A DNA stretch of 64,000 nucleotides, taken from positions 372,001 through 436,000 of the forward strand of contig JACZZP010000009.1 in assembly GCA_015183035.1 (NCBI GenBank), given 5' to 3'. The position numbers were made by a program, and so were the translations under genes. The DNA comes from Meloidogyne chitwoodi. Taxonomy: Eukaryota; Nematoda; Chromadorea; Rhabditida; Meloidogynidae. Of the stretch, positions 20,704-33,600 are shown piece after piece. The notes beneath the pieces are model-generated. The model searched no databases. It was not told the DNA's origin and saw only the letters and a list, made by a program, of their open reading frames with translations. How positions within the stretch are numbered: the first letter of the stretch is position 1; each line of letters starts with the position of its first letter.

Positions 20704-21744
20704 TTTAAAATAAATTAAAATTTAATAAGCACGAATGAATTAAAATATATATATATTGATTGTGTACACGTGGCAAACGTAAAGCCAAAAAATTATTAGT
20801 ATAAAATTGCAAATAAAGTAGTAACGAAGGGTTAATTTTACAATAAATGATATTAAAAAATAAAATCGATTGATAGTTATTGTTGTTGTCGCTTTAGCGA
20901 CAGAGATAATCCCAAACGCAAGTAGTTCACATTTTCAATAGAAGATAAAAAAATTGTACATTTTTAAATTAGACATTATAATATTTAAACAATTTAAAAC
21001 AAAAGGAAAAGAAAAGAACAAAAAAAAAGAAAATAGTAAAAGGAGAGAATTAGAGAAAAGAAAAATATAAAAGAAGAGTATCAAAAACAGCTAGACAACC
21101 AAAAGAAAAATTAACAAAAAATCTAAAAGGATATACGAGACAAAATGTCACAAGGAACAACGGACAAAATGTGAAACCACATATATATTAAACAAATGGT
21201 TTAACCAATAAAATACATATTAATTTTAAAATTTCAGTCCACAAATTTATTATACGCATAATAAAATAAATTTTAATAAAAAAGGAATAAAGGGAAAAAT
21301 AGACACAAGTCTTTTTTTTTAATTTGTTCGATGCGAAATGAACAATGACATAAAATATACATATATATAGTCAAACATTATATTTTAAATTTATAAATTT
21401 TAAAAACCGCAAATTTAACAGTTTAAGCAAACACCCTATTTATTCGTAAGAAATTATTATAAACCCAAAAATTACTTTAAAATAAAATATTTTCTGTTGC
21501 GAATAGATGGGGTGTTTTTACCTAAACTAGACCCCTTAAGGTTTTTACAGAAAAAAACTATTTTACAAATGTTTGACAAATATATATATTTTTTAAAGAA
21601 TAAATTCCGCAGTCTAAAATGATTAGATAATATATAAATTGATTGAAATTTATATAATTTAGTAAATTTTTTCATACAATTTTGCACATCCAATTTAATT
21701 AAAAAAAATATTATTTTCATATTTTTCATTTCTTTTAAAAGACT
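20704..21744. other. Intergenic region between Sec16 start and TM9SF2 stop
   Basis: This holds the Sec16 upstream sequence and the TM9SF2 3' flank. It contains a short gtcgctttagcgac hairpin near 20889 and one MITE. Open frames in it have no recognisable content and are judged non-coding. Confidence 0.7.
21418..21530. mobile_element. Palindromic MITE downstream of TM9SF2
   Basis: Arms cagtttaagcaaacaccctatttattcg / cgaatagatggggtgtttttacctaaact. It is one of the few copies outside an intron. Confidence 0.8.
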
Positions 21745-24700
21745 CTAATCAACCTTTATAGAACTATAAATTTTATGAATAAACCAATAAGTTGAAAAAA
21801 ATCCGATTGTTCCTTTAAAAAATAATTCTCAAAAAATAAATTTCTCAAAGAAAAAAACCTGTCATAAGAAAGAATAAAAAGACAAATATAGCAGTATAAC
21901 TAAAATAAAGAATTGTTGAAACAACTCCAGTAATTGTCAATTTTGAGTTGAAATAATGAACGCAATATATGAATAAATAAATTGCAGTAAAACCAGAAGT
22001 CATAAATGAACGGAACCACCAATGATAATCCTTTTAAAAAAATTTATAAATTAATTAAAAAATATAAGATCAACTGAAAGGTTGAAAAATTGGAACTTTA
22101 ACAGTTTAGGTAAACATCCATTTATTCGCAAAAAAATTTTAAACACAAAAATGACTAAAAAACAAAATACATTTTTGCGAATAAATGGGGTGCTAGCCCC
22201 TAAATTGTACTCAAATAAAATTATAGTATTTTCGGCAGTCTGAATACCGTAGTTTTAACAGTAGGAAAACTCATTAACAAGACATTGACACAGAAATAAA
22301 TTTTTCATGAACTCCTACTTCAGCACGTGCATTAGTAAAAACCCGAAATACAGGGATTAGAGGTCCCACTAATTCTAATGATTTAAAACAAATTAAAATT
22401 AAAAAAACCTCTGCACATAAATGGAAATAAGCAAGCAAAACAGTCGCTTCAGAGCAGGTAATAATAAGAATAATAAAAACAATAAAGAGGAATCCGAACA
22501 TGTAGAAAACCTTAAAAAATATTCTTTATTAAACAATAATTAAAATTTTAAAAAAGAAAACCTCATGTGACCAAATACTATTCAAAATAAAGAAAAGTTG
22601 AATAAAAATACAACCAAAAGGAAGAATTCCACCCATCAACATTCCTGGAAGAGGTTTAGTATATAAAGTTTGTTCAGGAACTTGGCGAGGAATTTGATTT
22701 GTTCTGACAGGTATTTGAATTCTCTATAAAAAATAAATAAAATTAAATAAATTAAAAAATAAAATTACTTTAGCTCGAAAACCAAAATATGATCCAATAA
22801 ACGTTAAAGGAATTGAAATAAAAAGCCAAAGAAAAAGTATAGCACATAATGTTCCAAAAGGAACGGCTAAAAAAAATTAATTTTATTTAATTAAACAAAT
22901 CTTTTATTTAAAAATAAACCAGCAGATGATCCCTTTGACCAAAGAAGTAAATTTGAAGCAAAAAATACAGCAAATAATATTCTAAAATTAATGCAAATAT
23001 TTAAAAATATTTAAATAATAAAAAAAATACCCAGGAATTAAAAAACTTGTTAGAAGAATATTTGATTTCCATGCAAGGCCTTCCAAGGCTTAGAGAAAAA
23101 ATAATAAAAATAAATAAATAAAAAAAAATTTCTTATACTTTTATAAAGACGAGAAGAGACATAACCAGCAACAATTCCAAATAAGACATAAAAAACTAAA
23201 GCAAAAGTCATTAAAGATCCACGATTTGCTGGTGACAAAAATCCGAGACATGCAAACGCTTTAAATATTTTTTAAAAAATTTATTAAAAAATTAAATTAA
23301 AACCAAGAGTAATAAAAGCGCATAGAAGAACTTGACTACCAGAACCAACAAACACGGAAAGCATTAAAGAGTTACGCGGAGGTCTAAAAACATCTCCATG
23401 GACTAATTTCCATCCAAATTCTTCTTGAGCATCTTCCTAAATTTTTAAAGTTTTAAAAATTAAAAAAAAATAAACCTCATCATCAAGTCGATTATAACGG
23501 GCAATGTCACGATGTAAAGTGCGAAGAAGAATCATTCCGACCTAAAAAAGAACAAAAAATTCTCCAAACGAATTGGCCCAAGTTTAACAATAAAATAACC
23601 AAAATAAAAAAAAAATTCAAAAAAAATAAAAAACAACAACAAACCATTCCCGACAGAAATATCACAATAACAAGCGAATTCATAATCGAAAACCATTGAA
23701 TATTTGTATGAGGCATCGATTCGAGAATATAATCCCATCGAGACGACCATTTAACATCTGTTTGATCCCAAGCAATAGAATAAGAGTAAATTACATTAAA
23801 TTGTTTATCTCCACTAGCAATAGGTTGTGGGGCAACTCCTTGGCCACAATTCATTTCTTCTTTCTTTTCATGTTTTATACTGAATTTTGGGAATATTTAT
23901 TGAAAAATACTTTTTTTTCATCCTAATATATTTTAAGAGATACCTTCGAGGCTGTACTTTTATCCGAATTATGCGTCCACCAATTTTTTCATCCAAAAAA
24001 TTCGAATCAAGTCCAAGATCTCTTTAAAAAAATTAATTAAAAAGAATTAATTATATTTAAACCTGTATTCAATTCTTATATCAACATGATTAAAGAGGTA
24101 GTAGCTATCAGGTTGACGATATTTTGGCTTTAAAATAAATTAAAAATTAAGTTGTAAAGAAGATAAAAAATACATCTAAAACACAAGCATCTTTCGGTTT
24201 TCCATCTTTTGTTACAAAACAACCCATGGGAAAGCCAGTTGTACAAACATTCATACTTTGCTGGTTGATAAAACAAAAAGTGACAGGCATATTGTCAATA
24301 ATCCTAAAAAAATGTTAATTAATTGAGGAAAAAGTTTTTAAGCATAATCCTTTTGAAAAAAGCTTTGAAAATAATAAAGTCTCTTAGAAGGACTCGAACC
24401 CGCTGCAACTTCTCGGTTGTAGAGAGATTAACCAGCTAACCCACAAGTCGGCTTATCCCACTACTGGTTTTAAAGCATTAAAATAAATCGAAATAAACTA
24501 TTTCAGAAGACAACTATAAAACACAACTCAAAAAACCTTTAACGTTACATACCAATGGTGTTGATAATTAAGTCTCATTCCACGTTGTAAAAGTCGGAAT
24601 CGTTGTTGGTTTTCTTTGTTATCCATATTGTAAGACTTTTGACAAAGAAAAGCACATTGTCTTTGCTCTTTGAATGAAAGCTTAAAAAGACAAAAAGTTG

Positions 24701-25137
24701 ATATATTTTAAAATAAGAAAACCTTATAAGGACTTGGTCTAATACGCTCACCAAACAGAACTTGACCAAGATTTTCAACAGGAGATTCATCTTCAGAACC
24801 GAGGCAAAAATCGAAGCTAAAAGAGAAAGAGTTTAAAAATTTACACAATTAAAGCTTGCTGTGATAATCTTCCAACTATCATAAAATTAAAAAAATAAAA
24901 TAACCTGTGATATTCATAAGGTAAAACAGATTGATCACTGTCCAATTTATTAACATAGAGAGTGACATTATTCTAAAAATTTAAAATTAAAACAAAATGA
25001 TAAAAATAAATTCATACCGGACACATTGGTTTTGCATTTTTTACTTCACAAAAATTCACTGGAGCTAAACCAGGCAAATAAAAACTTAATGAAGTTGGAA
25101 GTAAAATGGCAACGAGAAAGAATAGCCTCAAATCCAT
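21745..25137 (-). CDS. TM9SF2: TM9SF2-type nonaspanin
   Basis: TM9SF2 is a nine-span protein of endosomes and Golgi involved in sorting of membrane proteins and glycosylation enzymes. After the signal peptide ([18 protein letters not shown]), the lumenal domain reads [41 protein letters not shown] and [17 protein letters not shown]. Next come [23 protein letters not shown] and [52 protein letters not shown] and [23 protein letters not shown]. The C-terminus is [12 protein letters not shown], with the KXD/E COPI-binding ending of the family. Every block is in the TM9SF2/4 order, so the gene looks complete. The stop is at 21745-21747 and the start ATG at 25135-25137. Introns carry one MITE and one sense tRNA-like unit. 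Confidence 0.95.
22099..22210. mobile_element. Palindromic MITE, TM9SF2 intron
   Basis: Arms tttaacagtttaggtaaacatcc / ggggtgctagcccctaaattgta. One C is missing in the left core (acatccatttattcgc). Confidence 0.8.
24379..24453 (-). ncRNA. tRNA-like unit, sense, TM9SF2 intron
   Basis: The minus strand reads GTGGGTTAGCTGGTTAATC, a stem CTCTC/GAGAA around TACAACC, and a B-box GGGTTCGAGTCC. A triplet CAA sits where an anticodon would be, but U33 is missing and the acceptor ends do not pair. It is likely a pseudo-tRNA. It lies about 75 nt from the acceptor. Confidence 0.6.
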
Positions 25138-25744
25138 TTTTGCTGAAAACATTAATAAAATTGACACTAGAATAATGCTCAAAGAATCAAAAATTAAATA
25201 AAAAGTTTAAAAAGTGAACTCGAAAATACGCATTAATAGTGACTAAAAACGACGTTCTATATTAACAAAAAATTGAAAAAGACTAACAATGCTAAATATA
25301 CTAAAATATACAAGAAGAAACAAGGTTTAAAAAAACGAACACAAACATAAATCGCAAATGAAGTGGTGGCAACGATGAAATGTGTTTTCGGGTTGGCAAA
25401 CAACGGTTCAATTTTTATTAATTACAAAACATCTAATTTCAAAACGTCCAATTGTGTGATTAATAACAATTGATCTCATAGACAACGCCCATTATAAAAT
25501 TGTAAAGATTTAAATTATTGGACGTTTTGTATTTAGATGTTTTGTTGCTTATTTGTAAAGTAAGATTAAATTATATTTGGAGAAATAGCGTTAGCAAAGT
25601 AAAAAAGAAATTAAAGTTGGAGAAATAGTGTTAGCAAATCGATATAAATCCAACTTTGATAGGCAAACTTTCCGGAAAAAAGTGTTCCGGAAAATTTAAA
25701 TTTCCCATAAATTATATATTTAACCTTTTTTCCTCAATTAATTA
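25138..25744. promoter_or_regulatory. Divergent upstream region of TM9SF2 and the CDK
   Basis: The two genes start back to back here. The region has an inverted repeat (25431-25547), a direct repeat ggagaaatagNgttagcaaa (about 25578 and 25619), and close TTTCCGGAAAA and TTCCGGAAAA motifs at about 25670-25700, 50-75 bp before the CDK start. Promoter function is inferred from position only. Confidence 0.5.
25431..25547. repeat. Inverted repeat between divergent genes
   Basis: Arms acaaaacatctaatttcaaaacgtcca / ggacgttttgtatttagatgttttgt with about 50 bp between. It is probably a small MITE. The gene-proximal position also allows a regulatory role. Confidence 0.7.
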
Positions 25745-27199
25745 ATGTTGCGACCGCATAATGATGATTATAAGCAAATTAGAGTTCTTGGGAAAGGAGC
25801 TTATGGTGAAGTGTGGCTTGTTACAAACAAAGAAAATCCGGATGAACAGGTTTTTAAGAATTTTTAATTTTTTAAATTTTTTTTTGAATAGTTGAACCCG
25901 AAAATTTGTATTTTATTTAAAAATCAAAATTTAATTAATTTTTTTTTAGTTTGCTTTAAAAAAGATACCGGTCAAAATCAGTGAAGAAGGAATTCCCCAA
26001 AGTGTTGTTAGAGAGGTTAGAGGAAATTTTTCTTTTTTTAATTATTTTAAAGGTTGCATCGTTAGTTTCTCTTCAACGACTTAAACATCCAAATATTCTA
26101 CGGTTTTTTTTAATTTTATTTAAATTAAATTTAATCATTTTTTTAGTCTTCATGACGCATTTATTAAGCGTCGAGACGAACAAATTTCTTTAAATATTTT
26201 ATGTGAAAAATGTGATTGGGATTTGGCTGAATTTTTACAAGTTTATTTTCTATTTTTTTTTCTTTAAAATTTAATAAAAATATTTTAAATTAAAGAAAAT
26301 ACCACATGAAATGTGCAATTCTCAATGCAAACATTTTATAACTCAAATATTTTGTGGAATTGTATAAATTTTTTTATTTTAATTAATTTATTTAAATTAA
26401 TTAATTTTAGGATTTTCTTCATTCAAATGCAATTATACACCGAGATCTTAAACCTCAAAATATTTTGGTTAATAGAGACCAAACTTTACGGGTTTAAATT
26501 TATTTTTTTTATTAAAAAAATAATAAAATTTTTTTAAGATAGCAGATTTTGGTTTATCCCGAAATTATGGTCTTCATGCAACTTTTACAACTGAAGTAGT
26601 TACTTTATGGTATAGAAGTCCAGAATTGTTGCTTCAATGCAAATATAATACTTCTGTTGATATTTGGTCTGTTGGCTGTATTTTTGTTGAATTATTTACG
26701 AGAACTGCTTTGTTCAGGGCAGACAGTGAAGCGCAACAGTTACACGTTATTTTTGAGTTTGTTTTGTTTTTTTATTTTATTAAGAGAAATTAATTTATTT
26801 AAAATCAGAATTTTTAATAAATTTCTGATTTTTTTTTTAAAAATTCTGATTTTTTTTAAAAATTCTGAAAAAAAATCAGAATTAAAAAAAAAGTTCTGAT
26901 TTTTTAAAAATTTCTGATTTAAAAAAAAAATTCTGATAAATTCTGATTTTTTTTTAAAATTCTGATTTTAATAATTACAAAAATTCAGAAAAATTGGCAC
27001 CCCAAAAGCAAATTTATGGCCTCAAGATGCAATTGTTAGCCGTGTATCCTTCCCTGAATATAAACCAACTATACATTTAACACTTTTTGCTCCTCAACTT
27101 CCTTCTTTAGCTTTAAATTTAATTAATCAAATATTTAATTTTAATCCTTATGAAAGGCCAACTGCTTTGGAGTGTTTACAAAATGAATATTTTATTTAA
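25745..27199 (+). CDS. cdk-4: Cyclin-dependent kinase, CDK4/6 type
   Basis: A Ser/Thr kinase that with cyclin D drives G1 progression. The gene is complete over about six exons. The glycine loop is [12 protein letters not shown] and the ATP lysine lies in FALKKIPVK. The cyclin-binding helix is [13 protein letters not shown], which replaces PSTAIRE and resembles the PLSTIREV form of CDK4/6. The catalytic loop is [12 protein letters not shown] and the magnesium loop DFGLSRNYG. Then follow [29 protein letters not shown] and [17 protein letters not shown], with TAA at 27197-27199. TLWYR.PE with [11 protein letters not shown] is typical of CDK4/6. Length is close to the family's 300-330 residues. 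A TTCTGATTTT array sits in the intron between IFE and KIGTPK. Confidence 0.9.
26790..26990. repeat. TTCTGATTTTTTTT / AAATCAGAA repeat
   Basis: Units in both orientations (ttctgatttttt, aaaaaatcagaatt) fill a CDK intron, so the transcript could form local hairpins. Confidence 0.75.
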
Positions 27200-27689
27200 A
27201 AAAAATTAATTTTAATTTTTTAAAATGTTGCAAATTAATTTTTATTTATTTTTTGAAGATTATTTTCGTGCTCTTTCTTCTTTTTTTAAAAAACAACTTA
27301 ACTTTTTTTTTAAAAAAATGTGCCACTATTTTTTTTTATTATTTTTTGCCTATCTCTTTCTTATTTATTTATTTTAAATTATTATTTTTCACTTAAATCT
27401 TTTATTTAAAAAATGATTAAAAGTATATATCTTTTAAACAATTTTTTTTTAATTATCAACTTGTACAGTTTATAGGATAGGTAGACACCCCATTTATTCG
27501 CAAGAATATTTATTCCTTTTATAATAAATAATTTTATTTTCTGCGAATAAATGGGGTGGGTACCCAAACTTAAATTTTCTAAAATTATCTAACTTAAAAA
27601 ATGCTTTCCTAAAAGGACCAGGTGTATGTACACATACATAATTATAAAAAATCTCAAAAATTTATATTTAAAAAAATTAAATTAAACAC
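27200..27689. other. Convergent intergenic region CDK/EB-module gene
   Basis: T-rich 3' flank of the kinase gene, one MITE, and the 3' flank of the EB-module gene. No coding sequence was seen. Confidence 0.8.
27470..27577. mobile_element. Palindromic MITE between convergent genes
   Basis: Inner arms gacaccccatttattcgcaagaat / ctgcgaataaatggggtggg. The outer arm on the left is diverged (cttgtacagtttataggataggta). Confidence 0.78.
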
Positions 27690-30600
27690 TTAATAAGATT
27701 TACAGCAATTATAAGTCTCACTAGCATCTCCTACAATAATTAAAATTAATTTAAAAAAAAATTAAAAAAAAAAATACCAGTAACAAAGCAGTAACTTTTT
27801 GGTGGACATTTAGGTGTCATTCCATTACATTTAATTAATTGACCATTTGATCGACTAATTGTTGGTAAATTTCCAGGAGGACAAACTCCTTTTTCTGTTG
27901 GTTCATTTTTGACAAATTGTGGAAGTATATCTGATATTATTGAAGAAGATGATGAAGAAGAATGTTTTTTGAGAAGAGGACCGCTAATTCTTGGACGATT
28001 AACTTTAAAAAAAAAATCAAAAATTTTATTTAAAAAAATTTTAGCAAAATTGTTCACTTCAGGCGAACACCCCATATATTCGCAAAAAATAAAATTAATC
28101 AAAAAATAAAATAATTACTCAAAAAATAAAATTATTAGAAAAAAAATTAAAAAAAAATTTTTTTTTGCGAATAAATGGGGTGTTCAACTAAAGTGAACAA
28201 AAATACCAAATTTTAATCCAAAAAATTTTCAAAAAAATAAAATTAATAAGAAAACCTTGAGTCAATTCAGCATTTTCCTCCGGTAATTGAATTGGAGGCA
28301 AAATATTGTCATAAAAAGAATTTTCAAGTTGGGAAGGAATAGGCATTAATTTTTGTTCTTCGTCGTCAGCACTTCTTCTTTTACAAGTTCCACTTTTTGG
28401 AGTAAACTTATTATTTTGACAGCGACAAGTTTCTTCTACACAACTTTAAAAAAAAATTTAAATTAAAAAATTAAATAAACAACCCATTTATTCGCAAGAA
28501 AAAATATTTTTTGTACGCAAAAATAGCCAATATTCCTTGCGAATAAATGGGAGTGTTTACTTAAAGTAAACTATTATTTAATTTAAAAAAAAATAAAATA
28601 TACACTGATTCTCCTTCACAATTAGTCTCTGAATTACATTTCTCTCCAGGTAATGCATTAACAACTTTAAGCATTGGAGGTTCATCTGATTGAATACAAA
28701 TGTGATTGCGAAGTATTGGTTTATTTGGAGGACATTCACAGACCTGAGAATAAAATAGTATCTTAAATAATTTAGATATACACCCCATTTATTCGCAAAA
28801 ATCAAAAAATTGAAAATAAAAATATTTTCTTTTGCGAATAAATGGGGTGTTTGCCAAAAAATTTTTTAATAATTAAAAAAATTAAAAAAAAAGAAAACCT
28901 TGGAATTTACAAGACATATAGAACCTCCTGTACATATTTCCCTATTTTCACAACTTTCAGATGGACGAGCATAAGGAGGTCGATCAATTGGTCCCATCAT
29001 TTTAGGCTGTTTGTTTGTTAATTTTGAATATTCTTTTTTTACATTTTGTTCTTCTTGAATAAAAGACTTTCGTTGTTCAAATGTCTCACAATTTTCAGAT
29101 TTAAGTGACGGGCGTGTCCCCGCTGGGCAAAGGCAAAGTCCTTCAACACATGTAGACCCTCCCATACAAATATCTAGAGGGCCTAGAGTTAAAAAAGTAA
29201 AAAAAAATAAAATTAAAAACCGCATTGAGTCCCAGGAGCAGAAACTCTTTGTTTTCTTTCAATTTCTTCTTTTTTCAATTCTGGAGAAGAAATAGTTTCC
29301 GAAGCAAATATTTCTTCATCTTCCTCTTTTTCATCATTCTTTTTTAAAAGTAAAAAAATAAATTTTAATTTAAGAAAAAATAAATTAAAAAAAAACCGTA
29401 GTAAAAGTAGAGGAAAGTTGAGGCATTTTTGGAGATATCAAAGTTTTATTATTCCGGTCAAGCTGTTGTTGAACAGATTGTTCTAAATTAAAAAAATTTT
29501 TTTAATTTAAAAAAAAAAATTTTTTATTATATTATTTAGGGTAAAAACATGTTAACAAATAAATAATTAAAAAAGGGTTAATTAAAGCAGTCAAGGAACA
29601 AAATAATAATAATAATAATTTTTGGATAAAATTGTGTTGTTAAAAATTAAATTTTATATAGGAAATTAATCACCACTTAAAAAATAAAATTAAAAAATTG
29701 AAACTACTGATTATTTAAAAAATTGTAGAAACATAATATAATTTAGACCCACACCCCATTTATTCGCAATAAAATATTTTACACAAAAAAAACTAAAAAA
29801 ATAAAAATATTTTCTTTTGCGAATAAATGGATTTTTATATTCTTTCAAAAAATAAATGAAATCATACCAAACTTTTCTTTCGTTAAACTCCATGTGTTGT
29901 TAATTTTATTAAATGATTTGGGCAAATCTGAATTTCTCTTCAGCCTTCTTTCTTCTATAAAAAAATTAATTCAAAAAAATTTTAATTAAAAAAAACCTCT
30001 ATTATTATTCCAATTTTGTTTTTTTAATAATAAAAATTCCAACAAATCTGGATTTATTAAATCTTTAAAATTTTCTTCTTCTTCTTCTTCTACTATAGCA
30101 AGTGCAGGAGGAAGGCAATAACCATCACCTATTGGATAATAATTTGCCAAACAAATACAAAAGCCATTGTCACAAAATGCGTGAAAATTACAATCCGAAC
30201 TGCTTATACCTTTTTTTAAAATAAAAAAATTAAAAAAAAAAAGAAAGACAAAAATTTTACATTGTGTTCCTCTAGGTCTTTGAGCAGCAACACAAATGGT
30301 CTTTAAAAAATTGAAAAATTAATTCTTTGGAATTTGTCTACTTTAAGTGAATATCCCATTTATTCGCAAAATATATAAAATCACTAAAACATTAGAAAAA
30401 CTGAAAAAATTTTTTGCGAATAAATGGGGTGTATACCCAAAATAAAAAATTTTTATTTTTAAAAAAACCTTATTTCTTTCCATTCCAACAGGGCATTCAC
30501 AAACTCCACTAAATTTACCACAAATAGAATTAAAACCACAATTATTTTGATCATTAGAGCAGTCATCGCCTACTGAGGCTAAGGGCTGCCGTCGATGGTT

Positions 30601-33600
30601 TTTAATACATTTATGATTGTGAAAGGAATTTGTTTGAGTTTTTGAATTGACATTTGAATTTTTTATTGAATCATCACTTTGACAGCGACAAATCTGAATT
30701 AAAAAAAAAAATTAAAAATTTTCAAAAAAAAAAACCTCGTTAATGCAGATACCATTATCTTTACATTGCTCCTATTAAATTAATTTAAAAAAATAAATTA
30801 AAAAAAATAAATTAAACAAAACAACATTAATGAAGCATCGCTCTCCCAATTCTACTTTTGAAATTTGACAAAGTCCATTTAAAGGTGCAAATCCAGGCCT
30901 GCAAACGCAAATTCCTCCAAGACAAATTGACCCTCCATTGCATAAATAAGATTTACCATTGTTTGAGGTACCACAACAATTTCCAGGCATTCCAACAATT
31001 GAAGAAGACTTTAAAGATGTTTCAGAGATTTTAGAAATGTCCAAATTTGATGAGGGAGGTCCAATAGATAAAGGAGAGGATGATGATTTTGAATATACAT
31101 AATTTGGTGAGAAAACGTTGTGACAATTTAATCTATAGTAAAAATTAGGAGAAGTATTTGCTGTTATAAGTTCCTCATTTTTTCCTTTTCATATACAAAA
31201 TGGTCAATGGACATAATGGTCAAGAGACATAATGGTCAATGGACATAATGGTCAGACAGTCAAAAGTATTAAATAATTATGGAAAATGGATAAGGCATTT
31301 ATTATTTTTTTTCAATTTATTTTAAAGAATAATGAATTTTCTTACACCTCCAACCATTATGTCCATTGACCATTTTGTAGATAAAAAGGAAAGAAATAGG
31401 GGCGAATACATATAAAACAGGAAAGTACTCAAAAAATTAAAATTAAATTAAAGAAAACCCTTTGCAATCTCCTCGACTTATTTTTCCATTTTTTTCATCT
31501 TCACTTTTATTTTTTGAATAATAATTCATCAATAATGAACCAAAAAGTGAACGTAAAGATGATTTTGTATCCATTAAATTTATACTCATTTGATTAGCGT
31601 TCAAAATTTGATTAAATTTTCCTCCTCCTTTTTCTTCTGCAGCAGATAATAATGCAGCTGGGATTATTAAATTCGGTAATAACCTTTGTTGTTGTACTAC
31701 ATCTTCAACTTCTTTATTTTGTTGATTTTCATCATCCCTTTTTGATTCAAAATTCTTTTTTGATTGTTTAAAAGGGGTAAAACATCCTCCAGAATTATCT
31801 GTCTTTTGACCTCTTAATTAATTATAAAATTTAAAAAAATTAAAAATAAAATGAAACTTTGGACACTGACAAATACTACGAACACATTTAGCCATTCCAC
31901 TACAACGCTGACCCAAAAAACATTTTTCTCCTGGACGCACAGCATTCATAAATGCTGAATTAGCACATTCTTGACTAGCAATAATAAGACCATAAAGACA
32001 AACACAAATACCTTTTTAAAATAATAAAATCATTTTTTTATAATAAATCTACATTAAAAATGCTCAAAGGTTTTTTGTAACTTTAATTTAGGTAAACATC
32101 CCGTTTATTCGCAAGAAAAATTGAATATCCAAAAGCAACCAAAATAAAATATTTTACTGCGAATTAATGGGGTGTTAACAAAAACAATACAAGTTCCGGT
32201 TTTTCTATATTACCCTGCTAATAACATTACTTTCTCTAAATGGTCAAGCGACATAATGGTAAATATACTAATTTAGTTATTGATATCACTTTCTGACCAT
32301 TATGTCTCTTGACTATTTGTAAGTGAAGAAAAAGGATGACGGAATTTTGCGGAAAATTCCCTTAAATACTTAAAAAAAGTTTAAAAAATACCATAAAAAC
32401 AATGAGATTCCCCAATGCAGTCTACACCGTTTTGCGTGTCACATCGTCCACCTGGAAGCACCTAAATAATACAAATTCAATATTTTTAAAATTTCCCATT
32501 AAACCTCATGTATTGCTTTCCTACAAACTCCATTAACAATTGTCTCTCCTCTTTTACAACGACAAACACCGCGCAAACATTCAGTTCTGTAAGGGCATTC
32601 AAGTGAGAGACGACATGGTGCTCCTGTTACAACTGTTTTGATTGGCAATGTATCGTCTTCTTCTTCTTCATCCTCACCACTAATATTATTATTTTCTTTA
32701 ATTTCTTTATATTTCGCTGTTTCAAAAGATGATGTATCCATTAAAGGAAAACTTGGTGAAAATAAAAGAGAATGTTCATGAAATGTGTTGGTACCACCAA
32801 GACTGGCACGTGGAGGGAGACATTCCCCATTAAATAAATTATAACCTTAAAAAAAGAAATGAGGAATTACTTTAGTAATTTATTCACCTCTTTTCTCCTC
32901 CACCTACAGATTGTCAATGGGACATAACGGTAAGGCAGTCATAAACAAGGATTTTTAAAAATTTGAGAAACATTTCTCTTTTTAGTAACGAAGAAGAAAA
33001 AAATTTCACATGTTTTAAATGACTGACTGAGCATTGTCCTTTTACTATTTTGTAGGTGAAATAGAAAAGAGGAGTTTTAACAAATAAATTTATTTAATAT
33101 TTATATTAAACCTTTTAAACATGCACAAATACCATTTTGGCAAATTGCACCTTTAGCACACTTTTTATCAATACACAGTTGTCCAGCTAACGGCATTTTT
33201 CCTGGATTCTGTTTTAAAATTTTTTTATTATAGTTAATTTCTAAATTTTTTAACTATACTAAATAAACCTTGCTAATTTCATTGCATTTGTTAAAATTTC
33301 CAAAATGTTGTATTTCAAGTCCTTTACGACATGTACATTTTCCAAGTATACATTCAGATCGGTTTGTACACAATTGACCTTTTGTGCAATTTCCACCAGG
33401 ATTTTGACGACATAAACGCTTTTGAGCGTCTGGAAAAGATCCTTCAATACAAACACATTGGGAATTTTGACATTCTGCACCAACAGAACAATGGTCAATG
33501 CTTTGTCGACATTTAGAGCCGATCAGGCGAAAAGTAGGAGTTTTCTAAAAAAAAAGAATATATTTAGAGTAAAAACCACACAAATTAAAAAGAAAATTTT

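Noticed and set aside
21472..21729. ORF downstream of TM9SF2
   Set aside because: It starts in a MITE arm and consists of Phe/Ile/Lys-rich A/T translation.
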